This document shows positions 8,810 to 21,798 of a stretch of 64,000 nt of DNA, piece after piece. The DNA is from Micromonospora sp. KC606. Lineage in GTDB: Bacteria; Actinomycetota; Actinomycetes; Mycobacteriales; Micromonosporaceae. A program made the position numbers and the translations under genes. The stretch is taken from contig NZ_SMKN01000017.1 of NCBI RefSeq assembly GCF_004348675.1, forward strand, positions 1 to 64,000. Reading direction: 5' to 3'. How positions within the stretch are numbered: the stretch's first letter is position 1; each line of letters opens with the position of its first letter. The notes beneath the pieces are model-generated. The model saw only the letters and a list, made by a program, of their open reading frames with translations, made no database searches and was not told the origin of the DNA.

Positions 8810-9445
8810 GTCAGGCTCTCCGTTTTCGTACGTCCACGGCGCGGGATCGCCGGGGTCGTGTGATGGTCCAGGCCACCTCGGCGGGTGGCCTCCGATCGGT
8901 GCTGCCCGGCGACGTGGACCTCGGCGGTGCGGGGATCCGACCGCGGGCAGCAAGCACCCATCACCCTAGCAGAGGGCGACAGAGCAGCCTCCCTAGGCTA
9001 CGCAGGGGGGCAATGACCGTCAAACCTCCCATCAGCGGCGCGAGCAGGAGTGACGAGGCGACCGAACCGGCGTTTTTCACTGATGCCGACAACCGCCGTG
9101 TGACGACGGCGGTTGATGATGCCCCTTCGTCGCTGTTACCGTGCGCGATTGCGGTCAGCGTCGGGGCCCGGTTGTCGCTGACGGGCAAGACCGGACGGGG
9201 CAGTGAATCGTTCGGCACGGTGAACCCGCTTCAACGTCCCTCGACACAAGGGGGGCCACGGTCCGACTCGCGTCCGGCGGGCGGCACAATCGTCGGTACA
9301 CACAGGCTGTGGATAACTTGTGGATGCCGGTCGGTGAGTCGCCCGGTGGGGTGAGGAACCACCCGCTCGAACGCGGTGGCGGGCCCGGAACGGCCGACTG
9401 GACCACAGCGGCGGCCGGGAGCAGAGGCGAGGGGGTGGCACGACG
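8810..9445. other. rpmH-dnaA divergent intergenic region
   Basis: This 636-bp region separates rpmH from dnaA and must hold promoters for both. It contains a perfect 10-bp inverted repeat, CAACCGCCGT (9090-9099) and ACGGCGGTTG (9106-9115), with a 6-nt loop, and two DnaA boxes near 9308-9327. No coding sequence was accepted. Confidence 0.6.
9308..9327. promoter_or_regulatory. DnaA boxes upstream of dnaA
   Basis: TGTGGATAA at 9308-9316 is a perfect DnaA box on the minus strand and TGTGGATGC at 9319-9327 is a weaker one. They lie about 120 bp before the dnaA start, where DnaA autoregulation is usual. Confidence 0.7.
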
Positions 9446-11254
9446 GTGGCCGGTACGACCGACCTTGCCGCGGTGTGGACCGCGGCGACGGACGAACTCG
9501 CCGACGAGATCATCTCCGCGCAGCAGCGCGCGTACCTGCGGCTGACCCGGCTGCGGGCGATCGTCGAGGACACCGCCCTGCTCTCCGTCCCCGACGCCTT
9601 CACCCGGGACGTGATCGAGTCGCGGCTGCGGCCGGCGATCACCGAGGCGCTGACCCGGCGGCTGGGCCGTCCCATCCAGGTCGCGGTCACCGTCCGCGTC
9701 GCCGAGGGCACCTCCGGCCAGCCCGCCGGCACCGTCTACCGGAGCGCCCCCGAGGCCGAGCCGGAGGCACCCGGCGCCGACCTCACCGCCGGGCCGGCGC
9801 CCTTCCCCGACCCGGCGGCCGGGTTTCCGGAGGTGTCCCACCCCGGGCCGGGCTACCCGGAGGCGTACGACGAGGTGCCCGCGCCGCCGGGGCAGCCGGC
9901 CGACCAGGACGGACATCACCTGCCCCGGATCCCGGCGAGTCGCGACGGCGGGCAGGACACCCTGTTCAGCGCGGGCTTCGCCGAGCCGATGCGGGTCAAC
10001 CACCCGACACCGGAACGGCGGGGCTTCGACGAGCGCCCCGCGCCGCCCTCACCCGGCGTCGACGGGCGAGGGTTCGAGCCGGCGTACCGGGGCAACGCCC
10101 GATCGCCACGCGACACGCGCGGTCTGGTTCGCGACGGGGGAACGGACAGCGGCCCGGGCCGGCAGTCGGTGGACCACCGCCACGGCGGCACGGCCGACCG
10201 GCGCCCCGGCGGCGCGGAGAGCGGTGGCAACCGACTGAACCCGAAGTACATGTTCGAGACGTTCGTCATCGGCTCGTCCAACCGGTTCGCGCACGCGGCG
10301 AGCGTCGCGGTGGCCGAGTCGCCGGCGAAGGCGTACAACCCGCTCTTCATCTACGGCAGTTCCGGGCTGGGCAAGACCCACCTGCTGCACGCCATCGGGC
10401 ACTACGCAACAACCCTGGGCAACGCCCGCTCGGTCCGGTACGTCTCGACCGAGGAGTTCACCAACGACTTCATCAACTCGCTGCGCGACGACAAGACCAG
10501 CGCCTTCCAGCGCCGCTACCGCGACGTCGACATCCTGCTGATCGACGACATCCAGTTCCTGGAGAACCGCGAGCGGACGCAGGAGGAGTTCTTCCACACC
10601 TTCAACACGCTGCACAACGCCAACAAGCAGATCGTGATCACCTCCGACCGGTCACCGAAGCAGCTGGCGACGCTGGAGGACCGGTTGCGGACCCGCTTCG
10701 AGTGGGGCCTGCTCGCCGACATCCAGCCGCCGGACCTGGAGACCCGAATCGCCATCCTGCAGAAGAAGGCCGCCCAGGAGCGGCTCTTCGCCCCGCCGGA
10801 CGTGCTGGAGTTCATCGCCTCCCGGGTGTCGAACTCGATCCGTGAACTGGAGGGAGCGCTGATCCGGGTCACCGCCTTCGCCAGCCTCACCCGGTCGAAC
10901 GTCGAGCTGTCGCTGGCCGAGGAGGTGCTGCGGGACTTCATCCCGGACGGCACCGGCCCGGAGATCACCGCCGACCAGATCATGGTCTCCACCGCCGACT
11001 ATTTCGGCGTGAGCCTGGAGGACCTGCGCGGCCACTCCCGCTCTCGGGTGCTGGTCAACGCCCGCCAGGTCGCCATGTACCTGTGCCGGGAGCTGACCGA
11101 CCTGTCGCTGCCCCGCATCGGGCAGGCGTTCGGCGGCCGGGACCACACCACGGTGATGCACGCCGACCGCAAGATCCGCCAACAGATGGCCGAGCGTCGC
11201 TCGCTCTACAACCAGATCGCCGAGCTGACCAACCGGATCAAGCAGAACACCTGA
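9446..11254 (+). CDS. dnaA: Chromosomal replication initiator protein DnaA
   Basis: A 602-residue AAA+ initiator that binds the DnaA boxes of oriC and loads the helicase. Domain I is at about 5-85. A long Pro/Gly/Asp-rich domain II (about 95-260) is typical of large actinobacterial DnaA. The AAA+ domain begins near [20 protein letters not shown], with Walker [10 protein letters not shown] at about 304-312 and Walker [10 protein letters not shown]. The C-terminal DNA-binding domain carries [18 protein letters not shown] at 9446 is preceded by a GAGGGGG ribosome-binding site. It is the first gene of the plus-strand replication arm. Confidence 0.98.
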   Translation: MAGTTDLAAVWTAATDELADEIISAQQRAYLRLTRLRAIVEDTALLSVPDAFTRDVIESRLRPAITEALTRRLGRPIQVAVTVRVAEGTSGQPAGTVYRSAPEAEPEAPGADLTAGPAPFPDPAAGFPEVSHPGPGYPEAYDEVPAPPGQPADQDGHHLPRIPASRDGGQDTLFSAGFAEPMRVNHPTPERRGFDERPAPPSPGVDGRGFEPAYRGNARSPRDTRGLVRDGGTDSGPGRQSVDHRHGGTADRRPGGAESGGNRLNPKYMFETFVIGSSNRFAHAASVAVAESPAKAYNPLFIYGSSGLGKTHLLHAIGHYATTLGNARSVRYVSTEEFTNDFINSLRDDKTSAFQRRYRDVDILLIDDIQFLENRERTQEEFFHTFNTLHNANKQIVITSDRSPKQLATLEDRLRTRFEWGLLADIQPPDLETRIAILQKKAAQERLFAPPDVLEFIASRVSNSIRELEGALIRVTAFASLTRSNVELSLAEEVLRDFIPDGTGPEITADQIMVSTADYFGVSLEDLRGHSRSRVLVNARQVAMYLCRELTDLSLPRIGQAFGGRDHTTVMHADRKIRQQMAERRSLYNQIAELTNRIKQNT

Positions 11255-11255
11255 G

Positions 11256-11307
11256 CGACGGCTTCAGGTCGCGGCGCGGCGTCAGACACGCCGAGCTGAA
11301 GCCGTCG
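11256..11307 (+). other. Inverted repeat directly after dnaA
   Basis: A perfect 12-bp stem, CGACGGCTTCAG (11256-11267) with CTGAAGCCGTCG (11296-11307), begins 2 bp after the dnaA stop. It could stabilise the 3-prime end or act with the terminator that follows. Confidence 0.6.
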
Positions 11308-11334
11308 TCACGTACGCCACTCGCCAGCATCTGC

Positions 11335-11367
11335 AACGCCCGGCCGGGACCGTCGGCCGGGCGTTTT
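11335..11367 (+). terminator. Rho-independent terminator of dnaA
   Basis: A 12-bp stem, AACGCCCGGCCG (11335-11346) and CGGCCGGGCGTT (11354-11365), is followed by a T run to 11367. This is the clearest intrinsic terminator in the window and separates dnaA transcription from oriC. Confidence 0.85.
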
Positions 11368-12079
11368 CGTGCCTGTGCAGCGGCGTGGGTTGACCCTCGA
11401 CCGGCTGGAGGGCCCAGGATCGGAGTCATGTTCGTCCACAGAACGGCCCGGTTGTCCACACCCCCTGTTCCACAGGCGGTGGATAACCACGCGTGGTCGG
11501 GAACCAGTTACCCACAGATTGTGGAAAAACCCTGGGGACAGTGCTGTGGACGCCTGGGGACGACGGCAGCGTTGTCCACCGTCGACGGTCCGCCTGTGGG
11601 CAGCCTGTGGAAGATTCTGGGGACGACCTCCGACACGGTCATCGGCGCTGTCCACAGCGCTGGGGAGAAACCCGGTGGACAACCGGTGGATAACCCGTGG
11701 ACAACGGTGGACAACGGTGGAGACGACGAGGGCTGTGGACGGCGCAGCGGGCTTACCCCCCGGTTCTCCACAGCAAACCCACCGGTGGATAACCTGTCTG
11801 AGCTGGGCAGACGCCGGTTCTCCACAGTTTGCACAGGTGCGATGAAGACGATGAGGTTTTTCTTCTGAACAACAAAAACCAATCATCACCGTTGGACTTC
11901 CTGTGGATCGGGCCAGAACGCTGCCGTCGGCGGTCGCCCCGGCACCTGGATCCACGGGGTCGGGCGCACAGCCGATGCCCACGCGCCCTAAGGTGCGATG
12001 GGTACCCGCACGGTCGGGCGGGACGGTGGGCAGCGGTCGGCATGAGAGAGTTGTCGCTGACGTCGACGCGGAGGCATTG
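11368..12079. other. oriC: Origin of replication, oriC
   Basis: The dnaA-dnaN gap carries about 18 DnaA-box-like 9-mers in both orientations. Examples are TCGTCCACA 11432-11440, TTGTCCACA 11452-11460, TTGTCCACC 11572-11580, CTGTCCACA 11648-11656, GGTGGACAA 11674-11682 and 11706-11714, GGTGGATAA 11478-11486, 11685-11693 and 11784-11792, CGTGGACAA 11696-11704, and TTCTCCACA 11764-11772 and 11818-11826. A relatively AT-rich run near 11840-11890 is the best candidate for the unwinding element. The density, mixed orientation and position match actinobacterial origins. The dnaN promoter must also lie here. Confidence 0.93.
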
Positions 12080-13213
12080 ATGAAGTTCCGAGTGGAGCGC
12101 GACGCGCTCGCCGAAGCGGTGGCGTGGACCGCGAAGAGCCTGCCCAGCCGGCCGTCCGTACCGGTGCTCGCCGGGGTGATGCTCCGGGTCACCGACGGCA
12201 ACCTCCAGGTCTCCGGCTTCGACTACGAGGTCTCCAGCCAGGTGACCGTCGAGGTGCAGGGGGACGCGGACGGCGCCGCCCTGGTCTCCGGCCGGCTGCT
12301 CGCCGAGATCACCAAGGCGCTGCCGGCCAAGCCGGTGGACATCGCCGCCGTCGGGGCCCACCTGGAGCTGGTCTGCGGCAGTGCGCGGTTCACCCTGCCC
12401 ACCATGCCGGTCGAGGACTACCCGACCCTGCCGGAAATGCCGGAGAGCACCGGCACCGTCGACGCGGCAGCCTTCGCCGCCGCCGTCGCCCAGGTCGCGG
12501 TGGCCGCCGGCCGGGACGAGACGCTGCCGATGATGACCGGCGTACGCCTCGAACTCACCGGTGGCATGCTCGCCATGCTCGCCACCGACCGCTACCGCCT
12601 CGCCCTGCGTGAGATGGAGTGGCACCCGGACGACGCCGACGTCAGCCTCAACGCCCTGGTCCCGGCGCGCACCCTGCACGACACCGCCAAGGCGCTCGGC
12701 CCGCTCGGCGGGCAGGTCACCCTGGCGCTCTCCCAGGGCTCCGCCGGCGAGGGGATGATCGGCTTCGCCGGTGGCACCCGGCGCACCACCAGCCGGCTGC
12801 TCGACGGGGCCAACTACCCGCCGGTGCGTTCGCTCTTCCCGGCCAACCACAACGCCGAGGCCCGGGTGCCGGTCAGTACGCTGATCGAGGTGGTCAAGCG
12901 CGTGGCGCTGGTTGCCGAGCGCACCACACCGGTGCTGCTGAGCTTCAGCTCCGACGGGCTCGTGGTCGAGGCCGGCGGCACCGAGGAGGCGCGGGCCAGC
13001 GAGGCGATGGAGGCCACCTTCACCGGTGAGCCGCTGACCATCGGCTTCAACCCGCAGTACCTCATCGACGGTCTGGCCAACCTGGGCGCCCAGAACGCGC
13101 TGCTGAGGTTCGTCGACGCCTTCAAGCCCGCGGTGATTTCACCCGCAGACGAGGATGGCGAGGTCATCCCGGGGTACCGGTACCTCATCATGCCGATCCG
13201 CGTGTCCCGCTGA
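12080..13213 (+). CDS. dnaN: DNA polymerase III beta subunit (sliding clamp)
   Basis: A 377-residue clamp that encircles DNA and tethers polymerase III. It begins MKFRVERDALAEAVAWTAKSLPSRPSVPVL and ends with the clamp C-terminus RYLIMPIRVSR, which forms part of the partner-binding pocket. Three clamp domains fit the length. ATG 12080 was chosen over upstream in-frame codons because GGAGG lies at 12070-12074. It follows oriC and precedes gnd. Confidence 0.98.
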   Translation: MKFRVERDALAEAVAWTAKSLPSRPSVPVLAGVMLRVTDGNLQVSGFDYEVSSQVTVEVQGDADGAALVSGRLLAEITKALPAKPVDIAAVGAHLELVCGSARFTLPTMPVEDYPTLPEMPESTGTVDAAAFAAAVAQVAVAAGRDETLPMMTGVRLELTGGMLAMLATDRYRLALREMEWHPDDADVSLNALVPARTLHDTAKALGPLGGQVTLALSQGSAGEGMIGFAGGTRRTTSRLLDGANYPPVRSLFPANHNAEARVPVSTLIEVVKRVALVAERTTPVLLSFSSDGLVVEAGGTEEARASEAMEATFTGEPLTIGFNPQYLIDGLANLGAQNALLRFVDAFKPAVISPADEDGEVIPGYRYLIMPIRVSR

Positions 13214-13253
13214 CCGGCAGCCCCAGCAGAACAGACGCACGGAGGTAGGAGCG

Positions 13254-14126
13254 ATGCAGCTCGGCCTGGTAGGACTCGGCCGGATGGGCGGCAACATGCG
13301 CGAGCGGTTGCGCGCCGCCGGGCACGAGGTGGTCGGCTACGACCGCAACGCGGAGCTTAGCGACGCCGCCAGTCTGGCCGACCTCGTCGGCAAGCTGGAA
13401 TCCCCCCGCGCGGTCTGGGTGATGGTGCCGGCCGCCGTCACCGACGCCACCATCGATGAACTGGCCGGCGTGCTGGCCGAGGACGACATCATCATCGACG
13501 GGGGCAACTCGCGGTACACCGACGACGCCCCCCGCGCCGAGCGTCTCGCCGAGCGGGGCATCGGCTACCTCGACGTCGGTGTGTCCGGCGGTGTGTGGGG
13601 CCGGCAGAACGGCTACGGCTTGATGGTCGGCGGCGCGCAGGAGCACGTCGAGCGGCTGATGCCGGTCTTCGAGGCGCTCAAGCCGGCCGGCGAGTTCGGT
13701 TTCGTGCACGCCGGCCCGGTCGGTGCCGGCCACTACGCGAAGATGGTGCACAACGGCATCGAGTACGGCCTGATGCACGCCTATGCGGAGGGCTACGAGC
13801 TGCTGGCCAGGTCCGAGATCGTGACGAACGTGCCGGGGGTGTTCAAGTCCTGGCGCGACGGCACCGTGGTCCAGTCCTGGCTGCTCGACCTGCTGGACCG
13901 GGCTCTGGACGAGGACCCGGAGCTGGCCGAGCTGAGCGGCTACACCGAGGACACCGGCGAGGGCCGCTGGACGGTCGACGAGGCCGTCCGGCTCGCCGTG
14001 CCGCTGAACGTCATCAGCGCCGCGCTGTTCGCCCGGTTCGCCTCCCGGCAGGACGACTCGCCCGCGATGAAGGCCGTCTCCGCGCTGCGCCAGCAGTTCG
14101 GTGGGCACGCCGTCCACAAGCGCTGA
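13254..14126 (+). CDS. gnd: 6-phosphogluconate dehydrogenase, decarboxylating
   Basis: A 290-residue short-type 6PGDH that oxidises and decarboxylates 6-phosphogluconate to ribulose 5-phosphate. The Rossmann motif GLGRMG is at residues 7-12, substrate-binding [12 protein letters not shown] follows, and [19 protein letters not shown] and the catalytic [18 protein letters not shown] are present. It is about 300 residues rather than 480, as in the YqeC/GntZ type. ATG 13254 is preceded by GGAGGTAGGAG. Placement between dnaN and recF is normal in actinobacteria. Confidence 0.94.
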   Translation: MQLGLVGLGRMGGNMRERLRAAGHEVVGYDRNAELSDAASLADLVGKLESPRAVWVMVPAAVTDATIDELAGVLAEDDIIIDGGNSRYTDDAPRAERLAERGIGYLDVGVSGGVWGRQNGYGLMVGGAQEHVERLMPVFEALKPAGEFGFVHAGPVGAGHYAKMVHNGIEYGLMHAYAEGYELLARSEIVTNVPGVFKSWRDGTVVQSWLLDLLDRALDEDPELAELSGYTEDTGEGRWTVDEAVRLAVPLNVISAALFARFASRQDDSPAMKAVSALRQQFGGHAVHKR

Positions 14127-14142
14127 CCGGTATCCGCCAACT

Positions 14143-15276
14143 GTGTACGTTCGCCGGCTCGACCTGGTCGATTTCCGTTCGTACGAGCAGGTCGGCGTCG
14201 ACCTGGAGCCGGGTCCGAACGTCCTGATCGGCGCCAACGGCGTCGGCAAGACGAACCTGATCGAGGCGTTGGGCTATGTGGCGACCCTGGACTCGCACCG
14301 GGTCGCCACCGACGCCCCGCTGGTTCGGATGGGCGCCTCCTCGGCGGTGATCCGCTGCGCCGTGGTGCACGAGGGCCGGGAGCTTCTGGTCGAACTGGAG
14401 ATCATTCCCGGTCGGGCCAACCGGGCCCGGCTCGGGAGGTCGCCGGCCCGCCGACCCCGGGACGTGGTTGGCGCGTTGCGGCTGGTGCTCTTCGCCCCGG
14501 AGGATCTGGAACTCGTCCGGGGCGACCCGGCGGAGCGCCGTCGCTACCTGGACGACCTGCTCGTGCTCCGGCAGCCCCGGTACGCCGGGGTGCGCGCCGA
14601 CTACGAACGGGTGGTCAAGCAACGCAACGCCCTGCTGCGGACGGCGTACCTGGCCCGCAAGACGGGCGGCCCGCGGGGCGGGGACCTGTCCACCCTGGCG
14701 GTCTGGGACACCCACCTCGCGCACCACGGCGCCGAGTTGCTGGCCGGCAGGCTGGAGCTGGTCTCCGCGCTGGCTCCGCACGTGACGAAGGCGTACGACG
14801 CGGTGGCGGCCGGCCGGGGGGCGGCCGGCATCGCGTACCGGCCGTCGGTGGAGCTGACCGAGCCGACCGGCGACCGGGTCGCGCTGGCCGCCGCGCTGAC
14901 CGCCGCGCTGGCCGAGTCCCGGTCGGCCGAGATCGAACGGGGCACCACACTGGTCGGCCCGCACCGCGACGAGCTGATGCTCACCCTCGGCCCGCTGCCC
15001 GCCCGGGGGTACGCCAGCCACGGCGAGTCCTGGTCGTTCGCCCTGGCGCTGCGGCTGGCCGGGTACGACCTGCTGCGCGCCGACGGCATCGAGCCGGTGC
15101 TGGTCCTGGACGACGTCTTCGCCGAGCTGGACGCGGGCCGTCGGCAGCGCCTGGCGGAGTTGGTCGGCGGCGCCGGACAGTTGTTGGTCACCTGCGCGGT
15201 CGACGACGACGTGCCGGCGGCCCTGCGGGGCATCCGGTACGCGGTGGGCGAGGGGACGGTACGACGTGTCGACTGA
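14143..15276 (+). CDS. recF: DNA replication and repair protein RecF
   Basis: A 377-residue SMC-like ATPase that helps RecOR load RecA at gaps. Walker A GANGVGKT is at residues 30-37, the ABC-type signature appears as [15 protein letters not shown] and Walker B as [13 protein letters not shown] near the C-terminus. GTG at 14143 begins [14 protein letters not shown], the conserved RecF N-terminus, 16 bp after gnd. Its 3-prime end overlaps dciA by 11 bp. Confidence 0.96.
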   Translation: MYVRRLDLVDFRSYEQVGVDLEPGPNVLIGANGVGKTNLIEALGYVATLDSHRVATDAPLVRMGASSAVIRCAVVHEGRELLVELEIIPGRANRARLGRSPARRPRDVVGALRLVLFAPEDLELVRGDPAERRRYLDDLLVLRQPRYAGVRADYERVVKQRNALLRTAYLARKTGGPRGGDLSTLAVWDTHLAHHGAELLAGRLELVSALAPHVTKAYDAVAAGRGAAGIAYRPSVELTEPTGDRVALAAALTAALAESRSAEIERGTTLVGPHRDELMLTLGPLPARGYASHGESWSFALALRLAGYDLLRADGIEPVLVLDDVFAELDAGRRQRLAELVGGAGQLLVTCAVDDDVPAALRGIRYAVGEGTVRRVD

Positions 15277-15961
15277 ACCGGGACGTGACGTAGCAGGCGA
15301 AACACCGGCCCGCCGGGCCGGCACCGCGCCGGCGACAGGCAGCCCCGCCCGCCGGACCGCCAAGCCGAATCCGGCCGCAGCCGCCAAGCCGAGTCCGGGC
15401 GAGCCCGCCAAGCCGAGTCCGGGCGAGCCCGAGGGGCCGGGCCGGGCGGCGGCCGGGAGTGCGTCCGGGCCTCAGCTCGCCCGGGCGGTGCTGGACGCGG
15501 CCCGGGCCAGCCGGGAGGCGGCGGCGAAGACCCGCCGGCGGAGCGTGGTCTCCGCGAACGGCGGAGAGCGGCGGCTGCGTGGCTACTCCGGGCCGGGGCC
15601 GGACCCGCGCGACCCGCAGCCGCTCGGTGTGGTGCTGGAGCGGCTGATGAAGGCGCGTGGCTGGCAGCAGCCGGCCGCCGAGGCGACGGTCTTCGGCGCC
15701 TGGGAGAAGGTCGTCGGTTCGGAGATCGCCCAGCACAGCCGCCCGGTGAAGTTGGAGGACGGCGAGCTGACCGTGGAGGCACGCTCGACGGCGTGGGCTA
15801 CCCAGCTGCGCCTGCTGGCCGCGTCGCTGCTCAGGCGGATCGCCGGCGAGGTGGGCCACAACGTGGTCCGCAAGCTGCACATCCACGGCCCGGCCGCGCC
15901 GTCCTGGTCACGCGGCCCGCGCCGGGTCCGAGGTCGAGGCCCTCGCGACACCTACGGCTGA
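15266..15961 (+). CDS. DUF721 / DciA-family helicase-loading protein
   Basis: A 231-residue protein. The first 65 residues are Ala/Pro/Gly/Lys-rich with a repeated AKPSPGEP unit. The DUF721 domain spans about 105-210 ([46 protein letters not shown]). In this genomic slot between recF and gyrB, actinobacteria encode the DciA-related protein (M. tuberculosis Rv0004 position), which in other bacteria delivers the replicative helicase to the origin. GTG 15266 overlaps the recF end, implying coupling. Family assignment is strong; the loader role is inferred from family. Confidence 0.88.
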   Translation: MSTEPGRDVAGETPARRAGTAPATGSPARRTAKPNPAAAAKPSPGEPAKPSPGEPEGPGRAAAGSASGPQLARAVLDAARASREAAAKTRRRSVVSANGGERRLRGYSGPGPDPRDPQPLGVVLERLMKARGWQQPAAEATVFGAWEKVVGSEIAQHSRPVKLEDGELTVEARSTAWATQLRLLAASLLRRIAGEVGHNVVRKLHIHGPAAPSWSRGPRRVRGRGPRDTYG

Positions 15962-16088
15962 CCGCCCTTCGCTGCGCCCGCTGCCCGCTGCTGCCGGGCA
16001 CCGCCCACACCGATGGATGGCATCTCACGTCGTCCACCCCCGGCGACACCGCGAATCGGCGCAACCGGGGCGGATCGACCTGGGGCCG

Positions 16089-16673
16089 TTACGGCTGGGT
16101 GGCGGGGCGGCGGCCGGGTTCAGCGTCGGCGTAGACGGCGAAGCCCCGATCCGCGCAGCGCCGGTAGAAGGCCGCCAGTACGCCCAGCTCGGCGCAGGTG
16201 AAGTCCCACTGCGGCGGGGCGCCGTTCTCGTCGCGCAGCCGGTCGAGCCGGCTGTCCAGCCAGCGGAGCTGCTGTTCGGCCAGGCGGCCGTCGGCCAGCA
16301 GCGAGCGAAGCACCTCGCTGACCGACTCGAAGGTGACCGCCTCGCCGTGCGGCCGGTGCTGCGCGATGAACTTCTCCACCCCGCCGGCGATCCAGGAGCA
16401 GCCGTCCGGGTCGATCACCGGATCCTCGTCCTCGGCGGCGGCCTCGGTGGCGTAGAGCACATTCTCCAGGCCGAGGATCAGGTCCACCAACTCGGTGTAG
16501 GCGGTGGCCCGGACGGTGCCGGTCTTGGCGATGTGTTCGGCGAGCGCGGCGGTGGGCGCGGAGATCTGCGGGATATCCACGATCTCGCCGAAGTCGACGA
16601 ACTCGGCCGGTGCGACCGGATCGTAGAAGCGGCCGGTCCGCGGCCAGTGCACCGCGACGTTGTCCAGCCCCAT
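16089..16673 (-). CDS. Conserved hypothetical protein
   Basis: A 194-residue acidic, mostly helical protein (MGLDNVAVHWPRTGRFYDPVAPAEF at the start). It has several acidic-hydrophobic stretches and a C-terminal DFTCAELGVLAAFYRRCADRGFAVYAD. No membrane segment, signal peptide or known motif was recognised. It is on the minus strand in the replication arm, convergent with dciA and divergent from gyrB. Coding character and length support a real gene; its function is unknown. Confidence 0.7.
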   Translation of the reverse strand: MGLDNVAVHWPRTGRFYDPVAPAEFVDFGEIVDIPQISAPTAALAEHIAKTGTVRATAYTELVDLILGLENVLYATEAAAEDEDPVIDPDGCSWIAGGVEKFIAQHRPHGEAVTFESVSEVLRSLLADGRLAEQQLRWLDSRLDRLRDENGAPPQWDFTCAELGVLAAFYRRCADRGFAVYADAEPGRRPATQP

Positions 16674-19142
<2,469 letters not shown>

Positions 19143-19190
19143 CGGCTCGGGCGGGCGGCCATCCACCGGCCGACCCACCGGTCCACAGAG

Positions 19191-19230
19191 TTATCCACAG
19201 CTTGGCCGGTTTCCACAGCCGTTATCCACA
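19191..19230. promoter_or_regulatory. DnaA boxes between gyrB and gyrA
   Basis: Two perfect TTATCCACA boxes at 19191-19199 and 19222-19230, plus a degenerate GTTTCCACA at 19209-19217, lie in the 124-bp gap, 37-76 bp upstream of the gyrA start. They could couple gyrA expression to DnaA; this is inference. Confidence 0.7.
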
Positions 19231-19266
19231 GCACGAAAACGACTCTGAGTCTGATAAGGGTTAACA

Positions 19267-21795
19267 GTGACCGATACTCCCGAGTCCACCCCGAACGAGC
19301 CGGAGACCCCGGAAGCCCCGGAGGCACTGGCCGCCGTCGTGGCGCACGACCGGATCGAGCCGGTCGGCCTCGAGGTCGAAATGCAGCGCTCGTACCTCGA
19401 CTACGCGATGAGCGTGATCGTCGGGCGTGCGCTGCCGGACGTCCGGGACGGGCTCAAGCCGGTCCACCGCAAGATCCTCTACGCCATGTTCGACTCCGGC
19501 TACCGGCCGGATCGTGGCTACGTGAAGTGCTCCCGGGTCGTCGGCGACGTGATGGGCCAGTTCCACCCGCACGGTGACTCGCCGATCTACGACGCGCTGG
19601 TCCGGATGGCCCAGCCCTGGTCGCTGCGCTACCCGCTGGTCGACGGCAACGGCAACTTCGGTTCACCGGGCAACGATCCGGCCGCCGCCATGCGGTACAC
19701 CGAGTGCAAGCTCGACCCGCTGGCCATGGAGATGATGCGGGATATCGACGAGGACACCGTCGATATGCAGGACAACTACGACGGCCGGGCCAAGGAGCCC
19801 ACCATCCTGCCAGCCCGCATCCCCAACCTGCTGGTCAATGGTTCCGAGGGCATCGCGGTCGGCATGGCCACCAAGATCCCGCCGCACAACCTGCGCGAGA
19901 TCGGCGCGGCCGTGCAGTGGTGCCTGGAGAACCCGGAGGTCGACGAGGCCACCACGCTGGAAGCGCTGCTGGAGATCGTCAAGGGCCCCGACTTTCCCAC
20001 CTACGGCCTGATCGTCGGCCAGGCCGGCATCCAGGACGCGTACCGGACCGGCCGCGGCTCGATCCGGATGCGCGCGGTGGTCGAGGTCGAGGAGGACAAG
20101 CGGGGCCGCCCCGCCCTCGTGGTCAGTGAGCTGCCGTATCAGGTCAACCCGGACAACCTGGCCGAGCGGATCGCCGAGCTGATCAAGGAGGGCAAGCTCG
20201 CCGGCATCGCCGACATCCGCGACGAGTCCTCCGGGCGCACCGGCATGCGGATCGTGCTCGTGCTCAAGCGCGACGCGGTCGCCAAGGTGGTGCTGAACAA
20301 CCTCTACAAGCACACCCAGCTCCAGGAGACCTTCGGCGCCAACATGCTGGCGCTGGTCGACGGCGTGCCGCGCACGCTCAACCTGGCCCAGTTCATCCGC
20401 TACTACGTCGAGCACCAGATCGAGGTCATTCGCCGGCGGACGGCGTTCCGGCTGCGCAAGGCCGAGGAACGGGCGCACATCCTGCGCGGTCTCTCCAAGG
20501 CGCTGGACGCCCTCGACGAGGTGATCGCCCTGATCCGGCGCTCGCCGACCGTCGACGACGCCCGCCAGGGCCTGATCCGGCTGCTGGACATCGACGAGAT
20601 CCAGGCCACCGCGATCCTGGACATGCAGTTGCGCCGCCTGGCCGCGTTGGAGCGGCAGCGCATCCTGGACGACCTGGCCAAGCTCGAAGTGGAGATCGCC
20701 GACCTCAAGGACATCCTCGCCAAGCCGGAGCGGCAGCGGCGGATCGTCTCCGAGGAACTGGGCGAGATCGTCGCCAAGTGGGGCGACGACCGGCGGACGA
20801 AGATCGTGCCGTTCGACGGCGAGGTCTCGATGGAGGACCTGATCGCCCGCGAGGACGTGGTGGTCACCATCACCCGCACCGGGTACGCCAAGCGGACCAA
20901 GGCCGACCTCTACCGCTCCCAGCGGCGCGGCGGCAAGGGCGTCAGCGGGGCCACACTGCGGCAGGACGACATCGTCAGCCACTTCTTCGTCTGCTCGACG
21001 CACGACTGGATCCTGTTCTTCACCAACAAGGGCCGGGTCTACCGGGCCAAGGCGTACGAGCTGCCGGAAGCCAGTAGGGTGGCCAAGGGCCAGCACGTGG
21101 CCAATCTGCTCGCCTTCCAACCGGACGAGCAGATCGCGCAGATCATCGAGATTCCGAACTACCAGGTGGCTCCCTACCTGGTACTGGCCACGAAGAACGG
21201 CCTGGTGAAGAAGACGAGGCTTGAGGAGTTCGACTCCAACCGGTCCGGTGGCATCATCGCGATCAACCTGCGCGATGAGGACGAGCTGGTTGGCGCCGCC
21301 CTCGCCGCACCCACCGACGACCTGCTGATGGTGTCGAAGAACGCGCAGGCGATCCGGTTCAACGCCAGCGACGAGGCGCTGCGGCCGATGGGCCGGGCCA
21401 CGACTGGCGTGATCGGCATGCGATTCTCCGACGACGACGTCCTTCTCGCCATGGAGGTGGTCCGGGAGGGACTGGACGTTCTGGTGGCCACGAACGGGGG
21501 ATACGCGAAACGCACCCCGATCGAGGAATATCCGGTCCAGGGCCGGGGAGGTAAAGGTGTGCTGACTGCGAAGATCACCGAGCGACGCGGTGGTCTGGTC
21601 GGCGCGGTCGTGATCGACCCGGAGGACGAGCTGTTCGCGATTACCAGCAACGGTGGCGTCATCCGGACTCCGGTGAAGCCTGTACGCCGTACGCGTGACC
21701 GGAACACAATGGGGGTCAAGCTGATGGACCTCCCGGACGGCGTGACTATCGTGGCGATTGCTCGCAATGCCGACGAGCCTGACGAACAGGACTAG
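19267..21795 (+). CDS. gyrA: DNA gyrase subunit A
   Basis: An 842-residue DNA-cleaving subunit of gyrase. The catalytic tyrosine is Y144 in [11 protein letters not shown]. The quinolone-resistance region reads [10 protein letters not shown], with Ser105 and Asp109 at the positions of E. coli Ser83 and Asp87, so the wild-type sensitive residues are present. The C-terminal beta-pinwheel includes the GyrA box QRRGGKG. GTG at 19267 begins [12 protein letters not shown]. The gene is followed after 3 bp by the DUF3566 gene. Confidence 0.98.
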   Translation: MTDTPESTPNEPETPEAPEALAAVVAHDRIEPVGLEVEMQRSYLDYAMSVIVGRALPDVRDGLKPVHRKILYAMFDSGYRPDRGYVKCSRVVGDVMGQFHPHGDSPIYDALVRMAQPWSLRYPLVDGNGNFGSPGNDPAAAMRYTECKLDPLAMEMMRDIDEDTVDMQDNYDGRAKEPTILPARIPNLLVNGSEGIAVGMATKIPPHNLREIGAAVQWCLENPEVDEATTLEALLEIVKGPDFPTYGLIVGQAGIQDAYRTGRGSIRMRAVVEVEEDKRGRPALVVSELPYQVNPDNLAERIAELIKEGKLAGIADIRDESSGRTGMRIVLVLKRDAVAKVVLNNLYKHTQLQETFGANMLALVDGVPRTLNLAQFIRYYVEHQIEVIRRRTAFRLRKAEERAHILRGLSKALDALDEVIALIRRSPTVDDARQGLIRLLDIDEIQATAILDMQLRRLAALERQRILDDLAKLEVEIADLKDILAKPERQRRIVSEELGEIVAKWGDDRRTKIVPFDGEVSMEDLIAREDVVVTITRTGYAKRTKADLYRSQRRGGKGVSGATLRQDDIVSHFFVCSTHDWILFFTNKGRVYRAKAYELPEASRVAKGQHVANLLAFQPDEQIAQIIEIPNYQVAPYLVLATKNGLVKKTRLEEFDSNRSGGIIAINLRDEDELVGAALAAPTDDLLMVSKNAQAIRFNASDEALRPMGRATTGVIGMRFSDDDVLLAMEVVREGLDVLVATNGGYAKRTPIEEYPVQGRGGKGVLTAKITERRGGLVGAVVIDPEDELFAITSNGGVIRTPVKPVRRTRDRNTMGVKLMDLPDGVTIVAIARNADEPDEQD

Positions 21796-21798
21796 TTG

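Noticed and set aside
8961-9218. An 85-codon minus-strand frame in the rpmH-dnaA gap
   Set aside because: It has no ribosome-binding site or family resemblance and overlaps a regulatory hairpin; treated as non-coding.
19555-19615. Quinolone-resistance change in GyrA
   Set aside because: The [10 protein letters not shown] segment retains Ser and Asp at the two key positions, so nothing points to target-based resistance.
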